This document shows positions 1 to 6,712 of a stretch of 15,652 nt of DNA, in pieces. The notes beneath the pieces are model-generated. The model did not search any database. It was not told the origin of the DNA and worked only from the letters and a program-made list of their open reading frames with translations. The stretch lies in the NCBI GenBank assembly GCA_004298625.1, contig SCSY01000112.1:1-15652 (forward strand). The letters run 5' to 3'. This DNA comes from Nitrospirota bacterium. GTDB taxonomy: Bacteria > Nitrospirota > Thermodesulfovibrionia > Thermodesulfovibrionales > UBA1546. Position numbers and translations under genes: made by a program. The stretch's first letter is position 1. The number at the start of each line of letters is the position of its first letter.

Positions 1-1086
<1,086 letters not shown>

Positions 1087-1121
1087 CTTCTGACTTCTGT
1101 ATCCTGAATTCCGCATTCTTT
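1087..1121 (-). repeat. Degenerate heptad array in the opposite orientation
   Basis: Plus-strand units CTTCTGA, CTTCTGT, ATCCTGA, ATTCCGC and ATTCTTT follow one another at 7-bp spacing. They are inverted relative to the CAGAAGA array at 1032-1073. In the tolC transcript the two arrays could pair over two 6-bp blocks, placing the GTG at 1086 in the loop. Confidence 0.7.
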
Positions 1122-1123
1122 TC

Positions 1124-1513
1124 TTAATGCGCATCCACATTGAATTTCACTGTTGTTGTCTTTCCGCCACGGGTTATCTTAACGGCAATATTCCACGCAC
1201 CTGACATAGAGAGGTTCATAATTGCCTTATACTCGTATCCTTTAAGCTCTGTGTCTGTCTTATAATTCATCGCAGGCATTCCCGGCATTGCAGGCATGGA
1301 GTATTCGACCTTCACCTTTGCGTCTGTCACATATTTTCCTGACGCATCCTTGATCTCGATCTCGATATTGTTGTCTCCGACAACAGGCGGGTTTTTGTCT
1401 ATCTTTATCTCGACATCATAGTCCCCAGCCTTCTTCTTTACCTCATAATCTTTTGCATAAGCAACCCCTGCGATTAGTAACAATACCAACCCTATCACTG
1501 CCAATCTTTTCAT
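1124..1513 (-). CDS. Periplasmic YtkA/FixH-like protein with Met-rich loop
   Basis: A 129-residue exported protein. Residues 1-20 are a clear signal peptide ending AGVAYA. The rest is a beta-rich single domain of the YtkA/FixH type: it has the PPVVGDN segment near 42-48 and the later GAWNIAVKI strand typical of that family. Four methionines (73, 76, 79, 82) lie in the loop MPAMPGMPAM, which resembles periplasmic copper-binding Met motifs, so Cu(I) binding is plausible but inferred. The start is firm, because AGGAGG lies 6 nt before the ATG. tolC follows after a gap of 7 (ATG) or 37 (GTG) bases, suggesting co-transcription. In related bacteria similar proteins lie beside CusCBA-like efflux genes. 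The exact role is unknown. Confidence 0.75.
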   Translation of the reverse strand: MKRLAVIGLVLLLIAGVAYAKDYEVKKKAGDYDVEIKIDKNPPVVGDNNIEIEIKDASGKYVTDAKVKVEYSMPAMPGMPAMNYKTDTELKGYEYKAIMNLSMSGAWNIAVKITRGGKTTTVKFNVDAH

Positions 1514-1531
1514 TTTCTTCCTCCTTTTTTA

Positions 1532-1596
1532 AGTGTCTGTGCCAGTGAACAGTGTCAGTATTTCTTAAACAGACACTGACACTAATAACTGACACT
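1532..1596. repeat. Intergenic inverted/direct repeat cluster (AGTGTCAGT type)
   Basis: AGTGTCTGT at 1532-1540 is inverted at 1569-1577 (ACAGACACT). AGTGTCAGT at 1551-1559 is inverted at 1575-1583 and again at 1588-1596 (ACTGACACT). The cluster fills the gap between the selenoprotein candidate and the YtkA-like gene and touches the stop codon of the former. It could fold in the transcript, but no U-tract follows, so I do not call it a terminator. Confidence 0.8.
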
Positions 1597-1984
1597 ATCT
1601 TTTAAATTCCTTTTCGACCATCTCCTTAATCTTTTTTACAGGATAGCCTTTTTTGTAAAGCTCGGAAGCCCGAAGGGCCTCCCCAAGACAAATATCTCAT
1701 ATCGCGGCATGATTATCAACATAGCAGCTCAAGAGACTTTTGTGCTTGAATGCAGGCGACTCCTCGCAGTAACAGAAACAGTAGATGCTGTCCAGAACCC
1801 ATGGAATCTCTTTCGCAACCTGATATGCCTTTTTTACTCGGGCATCCTTGTAAACCGAGGGGTCCACTGTCGCCCTTGTCTCTCCTTTTCTCAAGGACTC
1901 GTCTTTGACAACCTTCTGCGCCATTGCCTGATTTACGAGCAGCAGCGAGAGCGCAATTAATATTGCCGACACCTTTGTTCTCAT
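1595..1984 (-). CDS. Putative selenoprotein, exported PCYCGC-motif family (in-frame UGA = Sec96)
   Basis: A conventional reading stops at TGA 1697-1699 after 95 residues. The same frame then continues DICLGEALRASELYKKGY and on to a TAG at 1595-1597, giving 129 residues. Residues 1-22 are a signal peptide. Cysteines 69, 71 and 73 form YCFCYC; C87 lies in KSLLSCYVDNHAA; then Sec96-D-I-C99. In the family (PCYCGC-motif proteins, known for example from Bacillus) this last site is CxxC, so Sec replaces the first Cys of a probable redox or metal-binding pair. The tail also fits the family: a helix followed by a G-x-x-x-K-K-I-K-E-M segment. The start is strong, with GGAGG 6 nt before the ATG. A hairpin follows the UGA at 1664-1682. 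The family's function is unknown. The alternative is a nonsense mutation, but the intact tail argues against it. Confidence 0.8.
1664..1682 (-). promoter_or_regulatory. SECIS-like hairpin downstream of the in-frame UGA
   Basis: On the coding strand GGAGGCCC and GGGCUUCC pair as eight base pairs (one G-U) around a UUC loop. The stem begins 14 nt and the loop 22 nt after the UGA, within the range of bacterial SECIS elements that bind SelB. The loop lacks the G often found in its first two positions, so the match is incomplete. Confidence 0.5.
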
Positions 1985-2015
1985 GCTTCACCTCCCTTTA
2001 AGGTATTAAGATAGC

Positions 2016-2042
2016 AGAAGATTATGAAGATTTCTTGAAGAT
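2016..2042 (-). promoter_or_regulatory. Direct-repeat operator candidate upstream of the selenoprotein gene
   Basis: On the plus strand AGAAGAT (2016-2022), TGAAGAT (2025-2031) and TGAAGAT (2036-2042) occur as direct repeats, 32-58 bases before the start codon. The last two are spaced 11 bases, about one helical turn, as in OmpR/PhoB-type binding sites. An OmpR-type regulator is encoded at 4288-4977. A regulatory link is inference. Confidence 0.3.
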
Positions 2043-2074
2043 TTTAAAAAAAATTGAGAGGGAACCAAGTTTAG

Positions 2075-2102
2075 GGGAAACGGCTGTTACCAGCCGTTTC
2101 CC
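2075..2102 (-). terminator. 12-bp perfect stem-loop after the FKBP gene
   Basis: GGGAAACGGCTG and CAGCCGTTTCCC form a perfect 12-bp inverted repeat with a TTAC loop, 9 bases beyond the FKBP stop codon. It is probably a terminator or an mRNA 3'-end stabiliser. On the minus strand no U-tract follows at once; a T-run lies about 20 bases further on. On the plus strand a T-rich stretch follows directly, but no plus-strand gene ends here. Confidence 0.5.
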
Positions 2103-2111
2103 GGTGTTTTG

Positions 2112-2807
2112 TTATTTTTCCATAATTGATATCAACTCGACCTCAAAGATGAGAACTGCGTTGGGGCCGATGGCATTTCCCGCTCCGCGTTCGCCATATG
2201 CGAGGGCCGCGGGGATAAACAGCTCCCACTTCGCGCCTTCTTTCATCAACTGGAGGGCTTCGGTCCAGCCGACAATCACGCTGCCGACTTGAAAATTAGC
2301 CGCCTCTCCGCGCTTATAAGAACTGTCAAACTCAGTTCCGTCAATCAATGTGCCCCGGTAATTTACCGTCACGGTATCCGTTGCCTTCGGGGTCTTGCCG
2401 CTGCCTTCTTTTATAACCTTATACTGCAGGCCGCTCGGCAGGGTTGCCACTCGCTCTTTTTTCTTGTTCCCGGCAAGGAAAGCCTCGCCCTCTTTTTTGT
2501 TTTTTTCTCCAAGCCCCTTTGAACGCTCAAGCTGCTTTGCTACCATTTCCTGCTGAAAAGTCATCATGATATCGCGGATTTCTTTTTCCGTCATCAGGGG
2601 TGTGCCGCCGCTAAGTGCATCATTCAGCCCCTTCGCAAAGGCCTCAGGATTAATATCGATAGACTGCTTTTTCATATTGTTGCCTATATCAAGCCCGATG
2701 CTGTAACTCACCTTATCCTTTTGAGTCTTAAGCTCTAACTTTTCAGAAGCGGCAACAATGCCTGCAAGAAATACTGCACACAAAACCGTCACGAAACGCA
2801 ATTTCAT
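2112..2807 (-). CDS. Periplasmic FKBP-type peptidyl-prolyl isomerase (FkpA/Mip-like)
   Basis: A 231-residue prolyl cis-trans isomerase and chaperone of the envelope. Residues 1-20 form a signal peptide. Residues 25-120 are the helical FKBP_N dimerisation region, containing the SYSIGLDIGNNMK motif, and about 123-229 are the catalytic FKBP_C domain. Expected active-site residues are present: Y150, F160-D161, W181, Y204, I213 and F221. Length and layout match FkpA and Mip. AAGGAG lies 5 nt before the ATG at 2807. The gene stands alone: 85 bases separate it from the kinase gene upstream and a strong stem-loop follows it. This suggests its own transcript, although I see no convincing promoter. It has no special link to the metal genes around it; assisting folding of envelope proteins is the simplest role. 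Confidence 0.93.
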   Translation of the reverse strand: MKLRFVTVLCAVFLAGIVAASEKLELKTQKDKVSYSIGLDIGNNMKKQSIDINPEAFAKGLNDALSGGTPLMTEKEIRDIMMTFQQEMVAKQLERSKGLGEKNKKEGEAFLAGNKKKERVATLPSGLQYKVIKEGSGKTPKATDTVTVNYRGTLIDGTEFDSSYKRGEAANFQVGSVIVGWTEALQLMKEGAKWELFIPAALAYGERGAGNAIGPNAVLIFEVELISIMEK

Positions 2808-2892
2808 ATTGTCTCCTTTTCCGGAAATATTTTTATGCCTGACTTTCTGTATAACTTTAAACTAAAAAATTTCATTATGCAATTATTTTATG

Positions 2893-4287
2893 TTATTTTA
2901 TGTCCGGCTGAATTTTAAAGCTTATCCTAAAAAAAGTGCCTTCGCCCACTTTGCTTTTCACCTCAATCCTGCCTCCCATCACATCAACAAGTTCTTTTAC
3001 TATCGCAAGTCCAAGCCCTAATCCCCCTTCATCCCCCTTTAGCAAAGGGGGAGCAGAGGGGGTTATAGTTTCACCCCTGTAGAAGCGGTTAAATATAAGC
3101 GGCAGTTCATTTTCAGACACACCCTTTCCGGAATCTTTTATATCTATGAAGAAGGTCTTGCCGTCAGCGCCATTTTCGATCGAGACTCCGCCTTTTTCAG
3201 TAAATTTAAGTGAATTTAATAACAGGTTTCGCATTATTCTTTCAAGTTTTTCAGCATCCGTAAAAACTATGAGGTCTTTAACTCCCGATACTTTTATATC
3301 AAGACCTTTTTCCCTGAATGCCGGCAGCATATCATTGTATATTCCTTCCAGAAACTCCCTAAGATTAATCTCTGTTATATCTCCCTTCTCAAAAAAACTT
3401 GCCTCTGCAGCAGTAACGTCCTCAATCCCCTTTACAAGCTTTATGAGTTTATCTATCTCATTTTTTATATTTTCTAATCCCCTCCCCCTGTCTATAACTC
3501 CGTCTGCTATTGCCTCCGCATGAGTCTTGAGTATGGTAAGGGGAGTCCTTAGCTCATGGGCAATATTCGAAAAGAGGCGCTTCCTGAGAGCTTCTTCTTT
3601 CTGAAGGGACTCTGCCATCCTGTTAAAAGACTCCGCGAGATTTCCCACCTCATCGTAAGATGCAATCTCTGTCCTTGCTCCGAAATCCCCCATCGCAATC
3701 TTCTCTGCCGCGCGCTTAAGATTCATCACAGGCCTGGAAAGAAACCGGCTAAGGAAGAATGCTATAAGCAATGCGCCTCCGCCTGCTATGAGGAAAGAAA
3801 CGAGCAGAAAATTCCTTGTCCTTCTTTTAAAAGCAGCCTCTTTCTCTTTTAGTTCCTGTTTCTGAAAAGGCATGGAAAGAAGCGTTCCTATCCTCTGCCC
3901 TTTGGCATATAGAGGATAGTCCGTGAACTTCCCTTCTGCCTCGTGAGCGTGTATATGGAAGTGCTCTGCCATCCGCAATTTCATTGATTCAGGAAGAGAA
4001 CCCTGCACCTCGTGAGATGAGATAACTTCCTTCCCGGAATTGTCCATGACCTTCACATTAAGCCCAAGCATCATTGCCCAGTGAATAGCCTCCGAAAGCA
4101 CGCCCCGGTCCCATTTCCCCTCAGAATGACTTCCCTCGACAGACGCAAGGACCCAGTAGAACTGGTCTTGCCTCACGCCCTCGACATAATTGTCGAAGTC
4201 TCTCATTATCAGCCATTCGAAAATGAAGTTGGAAAGAAGGGCTGCAAGGATAACGGCTATAAAGGCAAGAAATATCTTTGTTTTCAT
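2893..4287 (-). CDS. Membrane sensor histidine kinase with HAMP domain and His-rich sensor
   Basis: A 464-residue inner-membrane kinase, partner of the regulator encoded immediately upstream (stop TAA at 4288-4290 abuts this ATG). TM1 spans about 5-28, a periplasmic sensor about 29-157 and TM2 about 158-183, followed by HAMP to about 235. H244 in NIAHELRTP is the phosphorylation site. The catalytic domain has N-box N354/N358, the G1 motif DSGKG (385-389), the F-box near 399-402 and the G2 motif GLGLGLA (422-428). The sensor contains HFHIHAH (109-115), suggesting metal sensing; this is inferred. Between the F-box and G2, residues about 408-421 (TPSAPPLLKGDEGG) come from a palindromic repeat and lengthen the ATP lid compared with typical kinases. 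All catalytic motifs remain, so activity is expected. Confidence 0.93.
   Translation of the reverse strand: MKTKIFLAFIAVILAALLSNFIFEWLIMRDFDNYVEGVRQDQFYWVLASVEGSHSEGKWDRGVLSEAIHWAMMLGLNVKVMDNSGKEVISSHEVQGSLPESMKLRMAEHFHIHAHEAEGKFTDYPLYAKGQRIGTLLSMPFQKQELKEKEAAFKRRTRNFLLVSFLIAGGGALLIAFFLSRFLSRPVMNLKRAAEKIAMGDFGARTEIASYDEVGNLAESFNRMAESLQKEEALRKRLFSNIAHELRTPLTILKTHAEAIADGVIDRGRGLENIKNEIDKLIKLVKGIEDVTAAEASFFEKGDITEINLREFLEGIYNDMLPAFREKGLDIKVSGVKDLIVFTDAEKLERIMRNLLLNSLKFTEKGGVSIENGADGKTFFIDIKDSGKGVSENELPLIFNRFYRGETITPSAPPLLKGDEGGLGLGLAIVKELVDVMGGRIEVKSKVGEGTFFRISFKIQPDIK
3023..3062 (-). repeat. Palindromic repeat inside the histidine kinase ATP lid
   Basis: CCCCCTTT (3033-3040) and AAAGGGGG (3044-3051) form an 8-bp stem around a 3-base loop. 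CCCCCTT at 3023 and GAGGGGG ending at 3062 flank it as an outer imperfect arm. The element is translated in frame as part of TPSAPPLLKGDEGG. Confidence 0.85.
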
Positions 4288-4977
4288 TTAATCCTTTACC
4301 CCTATAAACTTATATCCCGCCCCATAAACCGTCTTTATGAAAACGGGTTTCTGGATATTGTCCTCTATCTTCTGCCTGATATTTTTAATATGCGCATCAA
4401 TCACCCTGTCATAACCTTCAAAGTCATATCCCTGAACTATGTTCACAAGCTGCTCTCTGCTGAAGATTATATTCGGCCTTTCAGCAAGGCTTAAGAGTAT
4501 CTTGAACTCTGTTGAGGTGAGCGTGATTGCCTTGCCCCTTTTTTTAATTTCCATCGAAAGAGTATCAATCTTCAGACCCCCCTTGTTAAATGAGAGCGCC
4601 TTTTTTTCGCCTTTCCTTGTGCGCCTGAGATGCGCCTTCACCCTTGCAACAAGCTCCCTCGGACTGAACGGCTTTACGACATAATCATCAGCGCCTATTC
4701 CAAGCCCTTTCACCCTCTCTTCCTCGGAACTTTTCGCAGTAAGCATTATTATCGGCACATCCGAGGATTGTCTTATTGTGCTGCATATCATTTCTCCGTC
4801 TACGTCGGGAAGCTTCAGGTCGAGGATTATGAGGTCGAATCTTTCTTTTATTAACCTGAGGGCTTCCTTGCCTGTCCCTGCAACCGTAACGGCAAATCCG
4901 TCCCTTTCAAGATATGACTTCACAATATCGGAGATCTTTTCTTCGTCTTCGACTATTAGGATTTCCCCGCTGTTCAT
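4288..4977 (-). CDS. OmpR/PhoB-family response regulator
   Basis: A two-component DNA-binding regulator of 229 residues from the ATG at 4977. Counting from that start, the receiver domain has acidic residues E10 and D11, phospho-acceptor D53 (ILDLKLP), T80 (MLTAK) and K102 (VVKPF). The C-terminal winged helix (about 128-226) has the family marks LTSTEFKILLSLAE, SREQLV, RVIDAHIKNIRQKIE and VYGAGYKF. I chose 4977 because GGAG lies 6 nt before it; an in-frame ATG at 4989 adds four residues and has no ribosome site. The gene starts about 30 bases after the HsdR_N-like gene and abuts the kinase gene, so the pair is clearly co-transcribed. A possible target is the direct-repeat site at 2016-2042, upstream of the selenoprotein-tolC group. 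Confidence 0.95.
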   Translation of the reverse strand: MNSGEILIVEDEEKISDIVKSYLERDGFAVTVAGTGKEALRLIKERFDLIILDLKLPDVDGEMICSTIRQSSDVPIIMLTAKSSEEERVKGLGIGADDYVVKPFSPRELVARVKAHLRRTRKGEKKALSFNKGGLKIDTLSMEIKKRGKAITLTSTEFKILLSLAERPNIIFSREQLVNIVQGYDFEGYDRVIDAHIKNIRQKIEDNIQKPVFIKTVYGAGYKFIGVKD

Positions 4978-5007
4978 TCCGGACTCCATTTGCGTAATTA
5001 AGGGTGC

Positions 5008-5565
5008 TCACTCCCCATAATTAATCGAACACTTTATTACATCAAAGGCAAGGAGGATGCGTTTTTCTTTTTCAGCCCTGTCGGGAGCAAGCCCCTTGAA
5101 TTTTATGCCTTCCAGTTTTGCCTCAAGCTCTGCTTTTGAAGGTATTTTCTCGAGTCCCTCGCCTATCACCTTTCCAGTAAGCGTATCCAGAATTTCAGCG
5201 TTGTTTCCATCTGTTACAACGGCAAAAGGCACCTGATAGGAATCCATCACCCTTGCGCATGCTACGGCCTGCCTCTCCCTCGAAACCAATGCGCCGATAT
5301 AGCACTTCACAAGCATTAACCGCCTGTCGCTTATCTTAATGATAAAATCAGCCTTTGACCTGCACTTCTCGCTTCCGACAACAAAGGCAAATTCAACCTC
5401 CTTCTCAACTTCATCGGGAGGATAGCCTTTATTATCGAGAAGAAATCTTTCCATGCCTTCTCTTATTATGCAAAGTTCGGACTCAGCAGCCTCCAAATCC
5501 CTTTGCACAAGAGCCTCCATCGCATCTTCTTTGTTGTCAAAACCTTCCGGCAATTTAATTTCCAT
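5008..5565 (-). CDS. HsdR_N-like (PD-(D/E)xK fold) protein, probably not a nuclease
   Basis: About 185 residues from the ATG at 5565; an in-frame upstream start at 5610 would add 15 residues. It resembles the small stand-alone proteins annotated as type I restriction enzyme R N-terminal domain. The fold pattern is visible: helix with EGMERFLLDNKGYPPDEVEKE, strand VEFAF, then SKADFII carrying the conserved Asp, strand LMLVKCYI, and helix SRERQAVACARVMDSYQVPF followed by AVVTDG. Nucleases of this fold have E-x-K in the second strand (VECK), but here it is VKCY, so the metal-binding Glu and the Lys are both absent. No methylase or specificity gene is nearby, so this is not a restriction system. 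It overlaps cbiO by 11 bases and precedes the regulator gene, suggesting an operon. Its function is unknown. Confidence 0.72.
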   Translation of the reverse strand: MEIKLPEGFDNKEDAMEALVQRDLEAAESELCIIREGMERFLLDNKGYPPDEVEKEVEFAFVVGSEKCRSKADFIIKISDRRLMLVKCYIGALVSRERQAVACARVMDSYQVPFAVVTDGNNAEILDTLTGKVIGEGLEKIPSKAELEAKLEGIKFKGLAPDRAEKEKRILLAFDVIKCSINYGE

Positions 5566-6712
5566 CAGCATCTTCCCCGACAATCTTTTTTGCCTTCTCC
5601 AGCAATCCATTTACTTTCTTTGTGTCTTCGGCAATCTCCTTGAGAATATTATATAACTCTTTATCCCCGGATTTTTCCGCCTTTTCCGCCCATTCAAGAT
5701 ATGTCTTTGCATGCTCTTCATTATGCTCTGCCCAGTGTTCCAATAATTTTTTGAGCTTTTCGCTATCGGTCGTCATAAGCGCCTCCTCCTCATTAATTTT
5801 CCCTTGACCCTCCCGGTTGCGAGTCGTATCGGCTTTTGCAACCAGAGCCGAGGGGGGATTTGTTATGTCAGCTCTCTCATCCAATACTACGTGCTCGTGC
5901 TCATGGGTCCCGAAATGGCTGTGGTCATGCATATACCAGCAGTGCCTGTGAACATGCTTGTGTATGAGATTAGCATGAAGAAGCGCATCCGTGTTTTCCA
6001 TCACATCCCACGGTTTTCCTTCAAGGAGCATCTTATGGTTTTCACCAAGGACAATGGTCCTGTCGGATATATCTTCGATAATTCCAAGGTCATGCGTTGC
6101 CGTAACAATTGTCTTTCCCGCCTTCCTGAGTTCATTTATTAAATCTACAAACTCAACCTGACTTCTCGGATCCAGCCCTGTTGTCGGCTCGTCGAGCAGA
6201 AGCACATCGGGATTAATGCTGAGGCATGTGCCGAGCGCAACCTTTTTCATCTCTCCTCCGCTTAAATCCCACGGGCCTCTGTCCTTCAGATGCTCTATAT
6301 CAAGCAACCTCAGCATATCCCCGGCTCTTCTCGATATATCTTCCCTCTCAAGTCCGAGCTGCAACAGGCCGAAGCATAATTCGTCCCATACGCTGAGCAA
6401 AAAAAGCTGGGAATGAGGGTCCTGGAACAGAAGAGATATCCTCCGCCTTAATTCAGGGGGAAAATTATTGCCGTCCATCCCGAATATCCTGAAACTGCCT
6501 GATAAGGGCTTAATAAGACCATCGAGGAGATAAAGCAGCGTTGATTTGCCGGAGCCGTTCGTGCCGATTATAGTAAGGCTTTCGCCTTCTTTGACTCCGA
6601 ATGAGACTTCATCAACGGCCTTTTTGCCGTTTTTGTAAGTGTATGATATTTTTTCTACATCAAAGATTTCCAAACCATTGCCCCCATAAATATGACGCTG
6701 AAGATTATCCAT
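5555..6712 (-). CDS. cbiO: Ni/Co ECF transporter ATPase CbiO fused to a C-terminal helical domain
   Basis: Energy-coupling ATPase of a nickel/cobalt importer, 385 residues. The ABC domain is complete: Walker A GTNGSGKST (50-58), Q-loop Q97, signature LSGGE (150-154), Walker B LLLDEP (171-176) and H-loop H207. Residues 246-274 hold eleven histidines and C258, a probable metal-binding tail. A repeat-like linker (275-312) leads to a 73-residue helical domain (LLEHWAEHNEEHAKTYLEWA and on), which elsewhere I recall as a separate small protein in Ni/Co transport contexts. ATG313 (5774-5776) has a strong AGGAGG in front, so the domain may also be made alone. The start at 6712 has AGGAG 10 nt before it but overlaps cbiQ by 58 bases. 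A TTG at 6673 with GGGGG before it is a shorter alternative beginning MEIFDVEKI. Confidence 0.92.
   Translation of the reverse strand: MDNLQRHIYGGNGLEIFDVEKISYTYKNGKKAVDEVSFGVKEGESLTIIGTNGSGKSTLLYLLDGLIKPLSGSFRIFGMDGNNFPPELRRRISLLFQDPHSQLFLLSVWDELCFGLLQLGLEREDISRRAGDMLRLLDIEHLKDRGPWDLSGGEMKKVALGTCLSINPDVLLLDEPTTGLDPRSQVEFVDLINELRKAGKTIVTATHDLGIIEDISDRTIVLGENHKMLLEGKPWDVMENTDALLHANLIHKHVHRHCWYMHDHSHFGTHEHEHVVLDERADITNPPSALVAKADTTRNREGQGKINEEEALMTTDSEKLKKLLEHWAEHNEEHAKTYLEWAEKAEKSGDKELYNILKEIAEDTKKVNGLLEKAKKIVGEDADGN
5774..5787 (-). promoter_or_regulatory. Internal Shine-Dalgarno and ATG inside cbiO
   Basis: AGGAGG (5782-5787) lies 5 nt before an in-frame ATG (5774-5776) at codon 313 of cbiO, exactly where the C-terminal helical domain begins. 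It is either an active internal start or a relic of a formerly separate gene. Confidence 0.7.
5808..5854. repeat. Interleaved inverted repeats in the cbiO linker
   Basis: On the plus strand GGTTGC (5815-5820) is complementary to GCAACC (5838-5843), and TCGGCT (5829-5834) to AGCCGA (5846-5851). The pairs interleave as in a pseudoknot. CCCTC (5808-5812) and GAGGG (5850-5854) bracket them. The element encodes part of the linker between the CbiO His-rich tail and the extra domain. Confidence 0.55.

Noticed and set aside
1709..1960. Plus-strand ORF opposite the selenoprotein gene
   Set aside because: Antisense shadow. The minus-strand protein has a signal peptide, strong ribosome site and family motifs.
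1697..1984. Reading the cysteine-rich gene as a truncated pseudogene
   Set aside because: The frame after the TGA is intact to a proper stop and keeps family character; a decaying tail would be expected to show frameshifts.
5008..5565. Restriction-modification system
   Set aside because: Only an HsdR_N-like fragment-size protein is present, its ExK residues are absent, and no methylase or specificity gene lies nearby.
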